From Sphingobacteriaceae bacterium (GTDB lineage: Bacteria > Bacteroidota > Bacteroidia > B-17B0 > Aurantibacillaceae), in the NCBI GenBank assembly GCA_023251725.1, contig JAHEYG010000015.1, positions 1 to 46,491 of the forward strand: 46,491 nt of DNA, read 5' to 3'. Of the stretch, positions 13,304-23,400 are shown piece after piece. Both the position numbers and the translations under genes were made by a program. Position 1 is the first letter of the stretch. Every line of letters starts with the position of its first letter. The notes below the pieces were generated by a model that searched no databases, was not told the origin of the DNA, and saw only the letters and a list, made by a program, of their open reading frames with translations.

Positions 13304-16300
13304 ATGAAAAAGTTTTTCAAATATAATTTTCCAATAATTGTTCTTCTTATTTTTTTTGCAAACAAATCATTTTCTCAGGGTGCCCCTTTCTGCCCATCCA
13401 TAGTTGCATCTGGTCCTCCGTCGCCCGTTTGCCTTGCCGGATGCAGCACGCTTACTGCGAATGTGGTTCCTGTAAATTCAACCACTAATTATTCAATTCA
13501 AGCCATACCGTATGTTCCTTACGCCTATACAGGCGGAACTCCTGTTTCTGTAGGAACAGATGATATTTGGAGCACAGTTATTAATCTTCCTTATAAATTT
13601 TGTTATTTCGGAAACACCTATACGCAATGTATTATCGGTTCTAATGGACAGATTTGTTTTAATTTAGGAACAGCAGGTGGATACGATGGTTGGCCTGTTA
13701 CTACTGCACTTCCAAGTTTAGTAGATATGCCGGGTAATACAATCTGCGCCGCTTTTCGAGATATCGATCCTTCTTTCGGAGGCACTGTCGGATATTACTT
13801 TACCGGTACTGCTCCCTGCCGGGCATTAGTTATTTATTGGGCAAACATTCCTTTATATTCTTGCGGCCCTCCTAATTCAACGTTTGAAGCGGTGTTATAT
13901 GAAAACACAAATTACATCGATATTTATTTACAGAGTAGTTCAAATAGCTGCGTATCCTGGCAGCAAGGAAAAGGAATTATTGGTATTCAAAATGCTCCTG
14001 CTACTGTTGCCTATTGTCCGCCTGCACGTAATTTTCCTTCTAACTGGACTGCCACCAACGAAGCCTGGCGTTTTGTTCCAACCGGAATCCCATCTTACAC
14101 GGTGGATTGGACCGGCCCTGGCGGATACATTGGTTCTGGTTTAACACAAACAGTTTGTCCGGCTTCAACAACAGGTTACACCGCCACAATGAACGTAACA
14201 AGTTGTTCAGGTGTAACAAGTACATATACTTCTCCGGTGACCGTTAGTGTGAGTCCTAATCCTCCTCCGGTAATTACTTCAACTGTTTCGCAGTTTTCTT
14301 GTGCAAGTCCTACTGCTAATGCAGGAAGTATTAATATTACTTCCGGTACACCGGGATACACAGTTAATTGGTCGCCTGTTGCGGCATTTAGCGGTTCTAC
14401 TGCTAATACTTGGTCGGTTACCGGATTAACAATCGGAATTAATACTGTTATGGTAATTGATGCGCAAGGTTGTTCTAATACCGCAACAGTAAATGTAACA
14501 GGAGCACCTCCGGTCTCGAGTTTTAGTTTAAGTGCTCCTTCGGGGACCGTTATAGGATGTAATCCGCCAACTTTGCCTCTTGTAGCAACAAATACTTCCA
14601 CACTTGGGAACATGACTTTTACATGGACAAGTGCAACCACCGGAACTGCAACAGGCACAAACATTAATGCCACTGCACTCGGCGGAACCAATACCTATAC
14701 AGTTTATGGAAATGATTTAACGGCGGGTGCTTGTCAGGCAATACAAGTAATAACTGTTACTCAAAATACAACTGTTCCATCGGTTACTGTAAATCCTATT
14801 AGTGGCAATATAACTTGTAACGGTGCGCCGGCTTGCTTTACCGCTGTTTGTAGTCCAACGGTTAACGTACAAGGACAATGGCTGGACCCGAGTTTGTCGC
14901 CTATTGGAGGCCTATCTAATTCGCCGGTATTATTGTGTGCAAATCAACCTGGTGTTTATACAGCTTCTTTTACAAATATTACAAATGGATGTTCCCGTAC
15001 ACAAACTGTTTCTGTAACTTCATCTTCTGTAATTCCAACTATGACGATTAATGCATTGAATGGTTACGTCATAACGTGTAATCAGCCTTGTTTAACAATG
15101 AACATAAGTACCAGTTCAACATTGGCACCCAAATCCTATTCATGGACGAATCTTTCCACAACGGTCACCACCACTCCTCCAACAGGCGGTTACACTATTT
15201 GTACTCCTGGAAATTATTTAGCGGAGTTTATGGATGGAAATTTCTGCCGTATTTCTCAAATGATAACGATCTCAATAGATACCCTTCGTCCTTCGCCTTC
15301 GGCCATTAGTGGATTACCGAGTAACAGTTATACTCTAAATTGTTATAATGCTTGTATTACACCAACTGCCATTTCTAATCCATTATTATCACCCGGAAGT
15401 TATAGCTGGACTACACCACCAAACTTAACAGTTAATTCCAATACAGTATCCATTTGTTTGGCTAATATTAGTTCGAGTATAACTGCCACAAATTACACGG
15501 TACTTGCAATTGGATCTAACGGTTGTATTGGAAAGGCGAAGATTCAATTCTTTAAAAATATTTATGTGCCACCTTATACAGCAGTGTTTACACCGAGTGC
15601 AATAACTTGTGCCAATCCGTGCGTGGCAATGTCGCCACAAACAACCACATCAGTAGCTGCAACATTTACATTTGTGTCACCGGCACCTACAACAACAGCC
15701 AACACAGCGGGAGCATTGTTCTGTGTTCCGGGTGCCTACACTATGAATTATAATAATGTCAGTAATGGTTGTCAGGGCACTTATACAAATATTAATGTCC
15801 AGGTAAATGCAACCCCTCCTGCAACGGTTGTTTTACCTCCCATAATGTTGCCATGCGGTTCTAATACAGCGGTGATCAATTCCGGATTAGTGTCGAGTGT
15901 ATCATGTACTTTTATTTGGAAAGGACCACTCGGATCAGGATTAAGTAATCCGAACGGATACACCACAAGTGTAAATATGACAGGGAATTATAATGTAATT
16001 ATCACCAATACAATAAATGGTTGTACAGCATTGAATTCGGTGGCTGTTGTACCCGGAACAATTACTGCAAATTTTACACCCAATCCATCGCAAGGATTTT
16101 CTCCGTTGAGTGTTAATTTTAATAATACAAGTGTTTTGGGTTCCAGTTCTACAGGCACTGTTTATACCTGGTGGGGTTATGGCAATGGAAGCACAAACAC
16201 TTATACAAACATTTCGGCGGGTGGGTCACCTAACGGTTTCGCTATGTACCCTACCGCAGGAACATACTCTGTTTTGTTAGTAGTAACGCAATCGGTAACC

Positions 16301-16645
16301 GTGGCAGGAAATACCACAGGTTGTACTTCAACGGCTACCGCTCTTATTGTGGTGGATTTGCCTTCTAAATTAATTGTTCCAAATATTTTTACGCCTAATG
16401 GTGATGGAATTAATGATGTGTTTTTTGTTCAAAGCACCAATCTGGCCGAAATTACCTGTGTGATTTTTGATCGCTGGGGAGTTAAAATGTACGATGTAAG
16501 TTCAACTACAGGAAATATTTCTTGGGATGGCAAAACTTTATTTGGAAAAGATACTCCTTCGGGAACTTATTTCTACATTTTAAAAGCTACCGGAAAAGAT
16601 GGAAATACATTTGAAGAAAAAGGAAGCTTGAGTTTGTATAGATAA
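13304..16645 (+). CDS. Giant T9SS type B surface protein 1 (NIDO-like head), 1113 aa
   Basis: A signal peptide (to about FSQG, residue 25) precedes a head (about 55-260) with nidogen-like features: DDIWSTVINLPYKFCYFGNT, IGSNGQICFNLG, FRDIDPSFGGTVGYY, FEAVLYENTNYIDIYLQ. Two Ig-like modules follow, then the shared stalk (residues 487-1113): five Cys-containing Ig-like modules, a PKD domain (NFTPNPSQGFSPLSVNFNNT), and the type B sorting domain VPNIFTPNGDGINDVF with FDRWGVKMYDV. Type B domains direct export by T9SS. The stalk is nearly repeated in the genes at 17188 and 20402. Likely a surface-anchored or released adhesin or structural protein. Confidence 0.88.
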   Translation: MKKFFKYNFPIIVLLIFFANKSFSQGAPFCPSIVASGPPSPVCLAGCSTLTANVVPVNSTTNYSIQAIPYVPYAYTGGTPVSVGTDDIWSTVINLPYKFCYFGNTYTQCIIGSNGQICFNLGTAGGYDGWPVTTALPSLVDMPGNTICAAFRDIDPSFGGTVGYYFTGTAPCRALVIYWANIPLYSCGPPNSTFEAVLYENTNYIDIYLQSSSNSCVSWQQGKGIIGIQNAPATVAYCPPARNFPSNWTATNEAWRFVPTGIPSYTVDWTGPGGYIGSGLTQTVCPASTTGYTATMNVTSCSGVTSTYTSPVTVSVSPNPPPVITSTVSQFSCASPTANAGSINITSGTPGYTVNWSPVAAFSGSTANTWSVTGLTIGINTVMVIDAQGCSNTATVNVTGAPPVSSFSLSAPSGTVIGCNPPTLPLVATNTSTLGNMTFTWTSATTGTATGTNINATALGGTNTYTVYGNDLTAGACQAIQVITVTQNTTVPSVTVNPISGNITCNGAPACFTAVCSPTVNVQGQWLDPSLSPIGGLSNSPVLLCANQPGVYTASFTNITNGCSRTQTVSVTSSSVIPTMTINALNGYVITCNQPCLTMNISTSSTLAPKSYSWTNLSTTVTTTPPTGGYTICTPGNYLAEFMDGNFCRISQMITISIDTLRPSPSAISGLPSNSYTLNCYNACITPTAISNPLLSPGSYSWTTPPNLTVNSNTVSICLANISSSITATNYTVLAIGSNGCIGKAKIQFFKNIYVPPYTAVFTPSAITCANPCVAMSPQTTTSVAATFTFVSPAPTTTANTAGALFCVPGAYTMNYNNVSNGCQGTYTNINVQVNATPPATVVLPPIMLPCGSNTAVINSGLVSSVSCTFIWKGPLGSGLSNPNGYTTSVNMTGNYNVIITNTINGCTALNSVAVVPGTITANFTPNPSQGFSPLSVNFNNTSVLGSSSTGTVYTWWGYGNGSTNTYTNISAGGSPNGFAMYPTAGTYSVLLVVTQSVTVAGNTTGCTSTATALIVVDLPSKLIVPNIFTPNGDGINDVFFVQSTNLAEITCVIFDRWGVKMYDVSSTTGNISWDGKTLFGKDTPSGTYFYILKATGKDGNTFEEKGSLSLYR
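14762..16642 (+). repeat. Common stalk, copy 1 of 3
   Basis: Codes residues 487-1113 of protein 1. From NTTVPSVTVNPISGN to the C-terminus it aligns almost without gaps with copies 2 and 3. DNA differs mostly at silent sites, with islands of near identity to copy 2 (around 15238-15302 against 18959-19023). Confidence 0.8.
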
Positions 16646-16694
16646 TATTGTTTTATAATTTATAAGTTTGATTTAAATATTAATTTTTTTAACC

Positions 16695-17186
16695 ATGATT
16701 TCAATCAGAAAAATTGTACACTTATGTTTGTTGCTTTTAATTGCACCATTCATTAAATCTCAAACCGAAGGCTTAGAAGTAAGAAATAAAATTCAATTCG
16801 CAATTCCAGATTTAAATCTCGAGAATAAAATACTTTTTATCAATGTTTGGCAATCAGGCGATTTTTTGTCACGGCAAAACAACAAGGAGTTTTTGCGGGT
16901 GAGCGAAATTTATAAGGGCGCTAAATTAAAAAATGGTTTAAAAGGAGTTTGTTATATAAATATTTCTTTAGATAACGATAACACCATTTGGGAAATTAGT
17001 TTAAAGAAAGATTCGGTAATGAGCCACAACAGTTTTAATACCGATTCGAAACGTTTTGATGAGGTGCTTAAGTATTTTGGGAATAAAACCGGGAGCAGAA
17101 TCGTAAACAGTAATGGTGAAATAGTTTCCAAAGATGTAAAGAAAGAAAATTGCTTTAATTTATTCAGATCACTTATAACTCGATAA
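16695..17186 (+). CDS. Secreted thioredoxin-fold-like protein without Cys pair, 163 aa
   Basis: A signal peptide (IVHLCLLLLIAPFIKSQ) is followed by a domain whose strand-helix order fits TlpA-like thioredoxins: ENKILFINVWQSGDF in place of the usual FWATWCxPC motif, then EIYKGAKLKNGLKGVCYINI, SLDNDNTIWEISLKKDSVM, and GSRIVNSNGEIVSKD. The redox Cys pair is absent, so no disulfide chemistry is expected; Cys residues remain only at GVCYI and ENCFN. It sits between giant proteins 1 and 2, ending 1 bp before the start of protein 2. A redox-dead chaperone for the Cys-rich stalks is an attractive but untested idea. Confidence 0.6.
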   Translation: MISIRKIVHLCLLLLIAPFIKSQTEGLEVRNKIQFAIPDLNLENKILFINVWQSGDFLSRQNNKEFLRVSEIYKGAKLKNGLKGVCYINISLDNDNTIWEISLKKDSVMSHNSFNTDSKRFDEVLKYFGNKTGSRIVNSNGEIVSKDVKKENCFNLFRSLITR

Positions 17187-17187
17187 A

Positions 17188-20100
17188 ATGAAAAAAAATA
17201 TTTTAATTCTTGGCGTTTTAATCTTTTTTAGTTTTAGAACCATCGCGCAGGTTACAGCAAAGGATTGTACAGTAGCGGTTAACGTTTGTACCAATGCTTC
17301 ATTTTCGGTTTCACCTGCGGGTGGAGGATTTGTTGATTTTACTACCGGAAACACCATTTCAAATCCAATTGGTAATCCTGTAGGCGTGGTGCCGGCCGGT
17401 GGACAAGGTTGTTTAAAAGCAGGAGAATTAAATCCAACCTGGATGATTATCAATATTCAAACAGCTGGTACATTAGAATTTTCGATGGGAGCAGGGGTTG
17501 GTGCAGGAGCGCAATCGGGTTGTTACGATTGGATTATGTGGGCTTATCTTCCCACTACATGTAGTGGAATAAATGCCAATACACAACCGCCTGTTCGTTG
17601 CTGCTGGAACTCGCTTTGTTCTGGTGGTACCGGATTAGCATCAGCCGCTAATTTACCGGCCGGAGGAAGTGCATTAGATTTTGGTGCCCCATTAAATGTA
17701 AACTGCGGCGATAAATACATTATGTGTTTTTCAAATTATAGCGGCGTAACTACTTTGGTGCCTCTCAATTTTTTTGGCACTTCTATTGTTTCATGTAGCC
17801 CGGTTTCAAATACACTTTCAATTAACAGCGCTTCCATTTGTCCGGGCAGTATTGCAACACTCTCCGTTGCGTTATCGCCCGGAACTACTTATACCTGGCA
17901 GCCCGGTGGTTCCAATAGTACAACCATTAATGTTTCTCCGGCTTCCACCACCATTTATACATTATCAGCCACCAATATTTGCGGCACCTTAACCGGAACT
18001 ACTTCTGTCTTTGTTTCTCCACCGTTAGCTTTGTCGTTAAGCGCAACAAATGGAAATTGCGCTTTAGGAACTTTAGGTTCTGCTACCGTTACTCCTTCTG
18101 GAGGAACGCCCGGCTATACTTATTCCTGGTCGCCAGTTGGCGGTGTAACCAACAATGCTTCCGGTCTTACCACCGGAACTTATTCTGTAAAAGTAACTGA
18201 TGCCTTAGGTTGTACTGCCGTTACCTCCACTAATATTCTGGCTCCGGCACCAATATCATTTTCGGTGAATTCAACTTCAGGCTCTTACACATTAGTTTGT
18301 AATCCAAACACTCAAACTTTAAACGCTGTAAATACTTCCACTTTAACCAATGTGACTTTTACTTGGACTCCGGGCGGTTTCGTTGGGAATTCTTTCATAG
18401 TAAATACACCAGGTGTTTATGTTGTTACGGGGCAAGATCAGATTGTTGGTTCTTGTATTGCAACACAAACCATTTCGGTTGTTCAAAATACAACCGCTCC
18501 AACAGTTACTGTAAATCCTATTACCGGAAATTTATCCTGTAACGGTGCGCCGGCTTGTTTTACGGCTGTTTGTACACCAACGGTCAATGTACAAGGACAA
18601 TGGTACAATCCTAGTTTATCGCCCATTGGTGGTTTAAGTAATTCACCAATTTTATTATGCGCCAATCAGCCCGGTGTATATACCTGTTCTTTGCTTAACA
18701 TTACCAATGGATGTGTTGGTACAGGAAGTGTTTCAGTAACTTCAGCATCAGTAGTTCCAACCATGACTATCAATGCCTTGAATGGCTATGTAATTACCTG
18801 CTTTCAACCGTGCCTCACTATGAATATTTCAACGAGCTCAACACTGGCTCCAAAATCTTATTCATGGACAAATATGAGTACAACGGTTACCACCACTCCT
18901 CCAACCGGTGGTTATACTATTTGTACGCCCGGAAATTATTTGGCAGAGTTTATGGATGGAAATTTCTGCCGTATTTCGCAAATGATAACGGTCTCTATAG
19001 ATACCCTTCGTCCTTCGCCTTCGGCTATAAGCGGATTACCAAGCAATAGTTATACTTTAGATTGTAATCACGCCTGTATCACTCCAACGGCGATTTCAAA
19101 TCCATTATTGTCGCCGGGAAGTTATAGCTGGACTACACCGCCTAACTTAACAGTAAATTCTAATACCGTTTCTATTTGTTTGGCAAATATAAGTTCAAGT
19201 ATAACAGCTACTAATTACACAGTAATAGCAATTGGAGCTAACGGTTGTATAGGAAAGGCAAATATTCAGTTTTTCAAAAACATTTATGTTCCCCCATACA
19301 CGGCAGTGCTTACACCAACTGCAATTACTTGCGTAAATCAATGTGTGGCCATGTCTCCGCAAACTACAACTTCGGTAGCAGTTACATTTACATTTGTTTC
19401 GCCGGCACCAACTACAACTAACAATACTGCGGGCGCACAGTTTTGCGTTCCGGGAGCATATACTATGAACTACACAAATGTTAGCAATGGTTGTCCGGGT
19501 ACTTATACCAATATTAATGTTCCGTTAAATGCAACACCGCCCGCCACTGTTGTTTTATCAGCAACAACTATACCTTGTGGTTCAAATACGGTTGTATTGA
19601 GTGCGGGCACAACAAGTAATCTGGCAACTTATCAATATAACTGGATCGGTCCGCTTGGTGCGGGATTGAGCAATCCTAATGGTTACACCACAAGTGTTAA
19701 CACTGCGGGTTATTATTTAGTTACCATCACCAATACAGTAAACGGATGCAGAAGTACCAATGAAGTAAATGTTTCGATGGGCGGATTAAATGTAAACTTT
19801 ACACCTAATCCTTCGCAGGGTTTTTCGCCGCTTGTTGTTAGTTTTAATAATACAAGTGTACTAGGCGCTGTCGGAACAGGAATTATTTATACCTGGTGGG
19901 GTTATGGTAATGGTGCTACTAATTCTTTCACAAATACATCATTAACAGGTTCACCTAACGGTTCAGCAACGTACCCCACAGCCGGAACTTACACGGTGTT
20001 GCTGGTGGTAACTCAATCGGTTACTGCTGGAGGAAATACTACAGGTTGCACGGGAACTGCTACTGCAGTAATTGTGGTGGATTTGCCTTCTAAAATGAAT

Positions 20101-20370
20101 GTTCCAAATATTTTTACCCCTAATGGCGATGGTGTTAACGATGTGTTTCAATTACTAACCACTAATCTCTCCGATATTTCTTGTGTAATTTTTGATCGAT
20201 GGGGAGTTAAAATGTACGATGTAACTTCTGCAACAGGAAATATTGGTTGGGAAGGAAAAACATTATTTGGAAAAGATGCTCCTGCCGGAACCTATTTCTT
20301 TATTATAAAAGCTACCGGAAAAGATAGTAAAACATTTGAAGAAAAAGGAACCGTGGGTTTGTATAGATAA
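17188..20370 (+). CDS. Giant T9SS type B surface protein 2, 1060 aa
   Basis: A signal peptide (to about TIAQ) precedes a head (about 24-205) with CTVAVNVCTNASFSVSPAGG, LNPTWMIINIQTAGTLEFSM, CYDWIMWAYLP, PVRCCWNSLCSGGTGL and CGDKYIMCFSNYSG. This Cys-rich, Trp-containing head is met at the N-terminus of other Bacteroidota type B secreted proteins and is unrelated to the head of protein 1. Two Ig-like modules (to about 430) lead to the shared stalk (433-1060), PKD domain, and sorting domain VPNIFTPNGDGVNDVF. Third last in a tight operon: 1 bp after the preceding gene, 31 bp before the next. Function probably adhesion or surface structure. Confidence 0.88.
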   Translation: MKKNILILGVLIFFSFRTIAQVTAKDCTVAVNVCTNASFSVSPAGGGFVDFTTGNTISNPIGNPVGVVPAGGQGCLKAGELNPTWMIINIQTAGTLEFSMGAGVGAGAQSGCYDWIMWAYLPTTCSGINANTQPPVRCCWNSLCSGGTGLASAANLPAGGSALDFGAPLNVNCGDKYIMCFSNYSGVTTLVPLNFFGTSIVSCSPVSNTLSINSASICPGSIATLSVALSPGTTYTWQPGGSNSTTINVSPASTTIYTLSATNICGTLTGTTSVFVSPPLALSLSATNGNCALGTLGSATVTPSGGTPGYTYSWSPVGGVTNNASGLTTGTYSVKVTDALGCTAVTSTNILAPAPISFSVNSTSGSYTLVCNPNTQTLNAVNTSTLTNVTFTWTPGGFVGNSFIVNTPGVYVVTGQDQIVGSCIATQTISVVQNTTAPTVTVNPITGNLSCNGAPACFTAVCTPTVNVQGQWYNPSLSPIGGLSNSPILLCANQPGVYTCSLLNITNGCVGTGSVSVTSASVVPTMTINALNGYVITCFQPCLTMNISTSSTLAPKSYSWTNMSTTVTTTPPTGGYTICTPGNYLAEFMDGNFCRISQMITVSIDTLRPSPSAISGLPSNSYTLDCNHACITPTAISNPLLSPGSYSWTTPPNLTVNSNTVSICLANISSSITATNYTVIAIGANGCIGKANIQFFKNIYVPPYTAVLTPTAITCVNQCVAMSPQTTTSVAVTFTFVSPAPTTTNNTAGAQFCVPGAYTMNYTNVSNGCPGTYTNINVPLNATPPATVVLSATTIPCGSNTVVLSAGTTSNLATYQYNWIGPLGAGLSNPNGYTTSVNTAGYYLVTITNTVNGCRSTNEVNVSMGGLNVNFTPNPSQGFSPLVVSFNNTSVLGAVGTGIIYTWWGYGNGATNSFTNTSLTGSPNGSATYPTAGTYTVLLVVTQSVTAGGNTTGCTGTATAVIVVDLPSKMNVPNIFTPNGDGVNDVFQLLTTNLSDISCVIFDRWGVKMYDVTSATGNIGWEGKTLFGKDAPAGTYFFIIKATGKDSKTFEEKGTVGLYR
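18484..20367 (+). repeat. Common stalk, copy 2 of 3
   Basis: Codes residues 433-1060 of protein 2. Same modules in the same order as copies 1 and 3, length within one residue. Confidence 0.8.
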
Positions 20371-20401
20371 AATAAATTTTGTTTAATTTAATATTTTCAT
20401 T

Positions 20402-23400
20402 ATGAAATCAAAAATTATCGTTACAGGAATTATTTTCCTATTGTCGTTAGGCCTTTCGGCAAAGAACAATCCTTTTACAAAAGGAAATGATGTTTTTGGA
20501 AGCCGCGTGTTTATTGAAAACAAAGGCCAATTCAACCACGAAGCAAAAACTTCGGAACCCATAATGTACGCCCTCGATAATGGTGATGAGAAAATATATT
20601 TTACCGCTAAGGGACTTATTTATAAATTAATAAAATATGCCGAAGTCACTGAAAAGCAAATGGAGGCCATGGAGCAAGGGAAAAAATTAAAACCTGCTGA
20701 TGTTTATTTTGTAAATATGAGTTGGGCCAATGCCAATCCTGACATTCAAATTGAAGAGAGCGATAAACAAAGACATTATTTTACTTACGGACCTTCCGAT
20801 TTAAATTCTTCCTGCTTTAAAAAAATTACTTACAAAAATGTGTATAAGGGGATTGATATTGAATATACCATTCCTGAAAATAAAATATGCGGAGTTAAGT
20901 ACTCAGTTATCTTACATCCGGGCGCTAATCCGGCCGATGTACAAATAATTTATTCGGGCGATGTGAAAAAAATAATTCAGCGGGGCAATGATGTCATTGT
21001 TAAAACACCGTTAGATGATATTATAGAGCATGCACCTTCCAGTTTTTATGAGGGTGGAGAAGAAGTAGCTTCCAATTTTGTTATGTCGGATAATAGTATT
21101 GGTTTTCAATTCCCTGCCGGTTATCAGAATAATAAAACACTCATTGTTGATCCCTGGGTAACTAATATCACCACTTTATCAACCAATAATTATGGTTACG
21201 ATGTAGATTATGATTTGAATGGAAATTTATATGTTTTCGGAGGATTTAATCCTAAAGTTTCTAAATACGACAACATCGGAACTTTGTTATGGACCTTTGG
21301 CGGGGTAGTAGTTGCACCACCTTGGAATTCTATGGGTAATTTCGGTCCGAGTTTAAAAATTGTGGGAAATTTTGTGGTGGATAAACTTACCGGAAAAACA
21401 TACGTGGGCGAAGGTTATAATAGTACAGGCACTCAGGCCATACGAATTGATGGTGCCGGTAACTATAATACTTTTATCAGTACAAAAGTATCCACTTGGC
21501 AGGAAATTTGGGATATGGGCTTTCATTGTGCAAGTGGAAAAGTGTATGGTTTAGGAGGTGGAACCAATTCAAATTTATCAGTAGGATTAATTGATACCAC
21601 AACGGGAAGTTGTGCTCCAATTACACTACACCCTACTGGTCCGGTGGCGGGACAAGATATTGCCTGCAATACCATTGATGATGCAGGTAATGTGTTTGTT
21701 TATTATGCTTCCGGTAATCCGGCATTAAATAATAATATAGCCAGAGTAAATGCAGCATTTACCGCTACAGTTTGGGGCGCATTTTGCACATACAATTCTT
21801 TAAATGAAGGCCAGAATAAAAATAATTACGCCGGTGCAGGCGGATTATTTTCGAATGGATTTAATTGTTTAGCAGTGAATAGTAATTTTATTTATTATTA
21901 CGATGGATTTAATTTAGCAGCCTTCAGTAAAACCACCGGAGTAAAAATTGGTTTTACCACCATTCCCGGAAACGTTATTAAAACGCAAGGAGGAATTGCC
22001 GTTGACGATTGTGATAATGTTTACATTGGAGGAAACGGAAATATTGATTCCTATCATTTTAACGGTACTTCTTTTACCGCATTACCAAGTATTGCACTGG
22101 GAGTGGCCAATCCGTTTAAGTACGTTTACGACATTAAACTCGATAAAAATTATAATTTGCTTTACATTACAGGAAGCGGATTTGTGGGAACGTATTCGGC
22201 TATATCGAGTTTAACCTGTACCAGCAATCAATTTGTTATTACAACTAATTGTGTGGGAAATAATAACGGTACTGCAGTTGCCAGTGTAACCACTACGTTA
22301 GCTTCGCCTTTATATACCTATTTATGGTCTAACGGTGGAGGAACAGTGTCGGTAACCAATAATACCACTTCGGCCACCAATACAGTTACGGGTTTAACCA
22401 ATGGCATTTACACCGTTACCATAAAAGTAAACGCACCGTGCGGACCAATATACAGCGGTACTGTAAATGTTAATTGTATTACCGTTTGTGCGGGAGTGGC
22501 ATTCGCACAAACCGGATGCAGCGGAGCCAATACAACATTTTCATTAAATTTTGGTACCACAACCGGATTTACTTCAACACCCACCTATACATGGACAGGC
22601 CCTGGTGCATTTAATTCAAATTTACAAAATCCTGTTTTTACCAATGGTGCGTTTGGTGTTTATACCATTACCGCAAGCGATGGAAATTGTACATATTCAA
22701 CAACTGTAAATACTGTAAACTCATTGGTTAATCCAACTATTACACCAACCGGAACAGTAACTTGTACTTCCGGTGCCACTTTAACCGCCAATTTTGTAAA
22801 CGCGCCATATACTTATAACTGGAGCGGCCCAAGTATTGTTGGTCCTAATAATTTACAAAGTGCCATTGTCAACATGGGAGGAACTTACTCTGTTTCTATA
22901 ACTAATACCCTTACCGGTTGTGTGGGAACAGCTACAGTTAATATTTCTCAAAATGCTGCGGTACCTTCGGTGACGGTTAGCCCGATTTCCGGAAACTTAT
23001 CGTGTAACGGAGCTCCGGCTTGTTTTACGGCAGTTTGTTCACCAACCGTTAACGTACAAGGACAATGGTTCGATCCGAGCATTGCCCCAATAGGAGCCTT
23101 AAGTAATTCGCCTGTTCTGTTGTGCGCCAATCAGCCCGGTGTTTATACCTGCTCGTTTGTAAATATTACCAATGGTTGTGTTGGAACCGGAACTGTGACT
23201 GTAACTTCCAATTCTGCTATTCCTACAATGACAATTAATGCTTTAAACGGTTATGTGATTACTTGTTCAAAGCCTTGTTTGGTGATGAATATTTCCACCA
23301 GTTCTACTTTAGCTCCAAAATCTTATTCGTGGACGAATATGAGTACAACGGTCACCACCACTCCTCCAACCGGAGGCTATACCATTTGTACTCCAGGAAA

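Noticed and set aside
14176-14691. Minus-strand ORF of 171 codons rich in Val, Pro and Thr
   Set aside because: Antisense of the repetitive Thr/Asn-rich Ig-like modules of giant protein 1; open frames of this kind appear at matching places in all three copies because of the composition.
17776-17796. TTGGCACTTCTATTGT as a sigma-54 site
   Set aside because: It lies within the coding sequence of giant protein 2 and has TTGT at -12 instead of TTGC.
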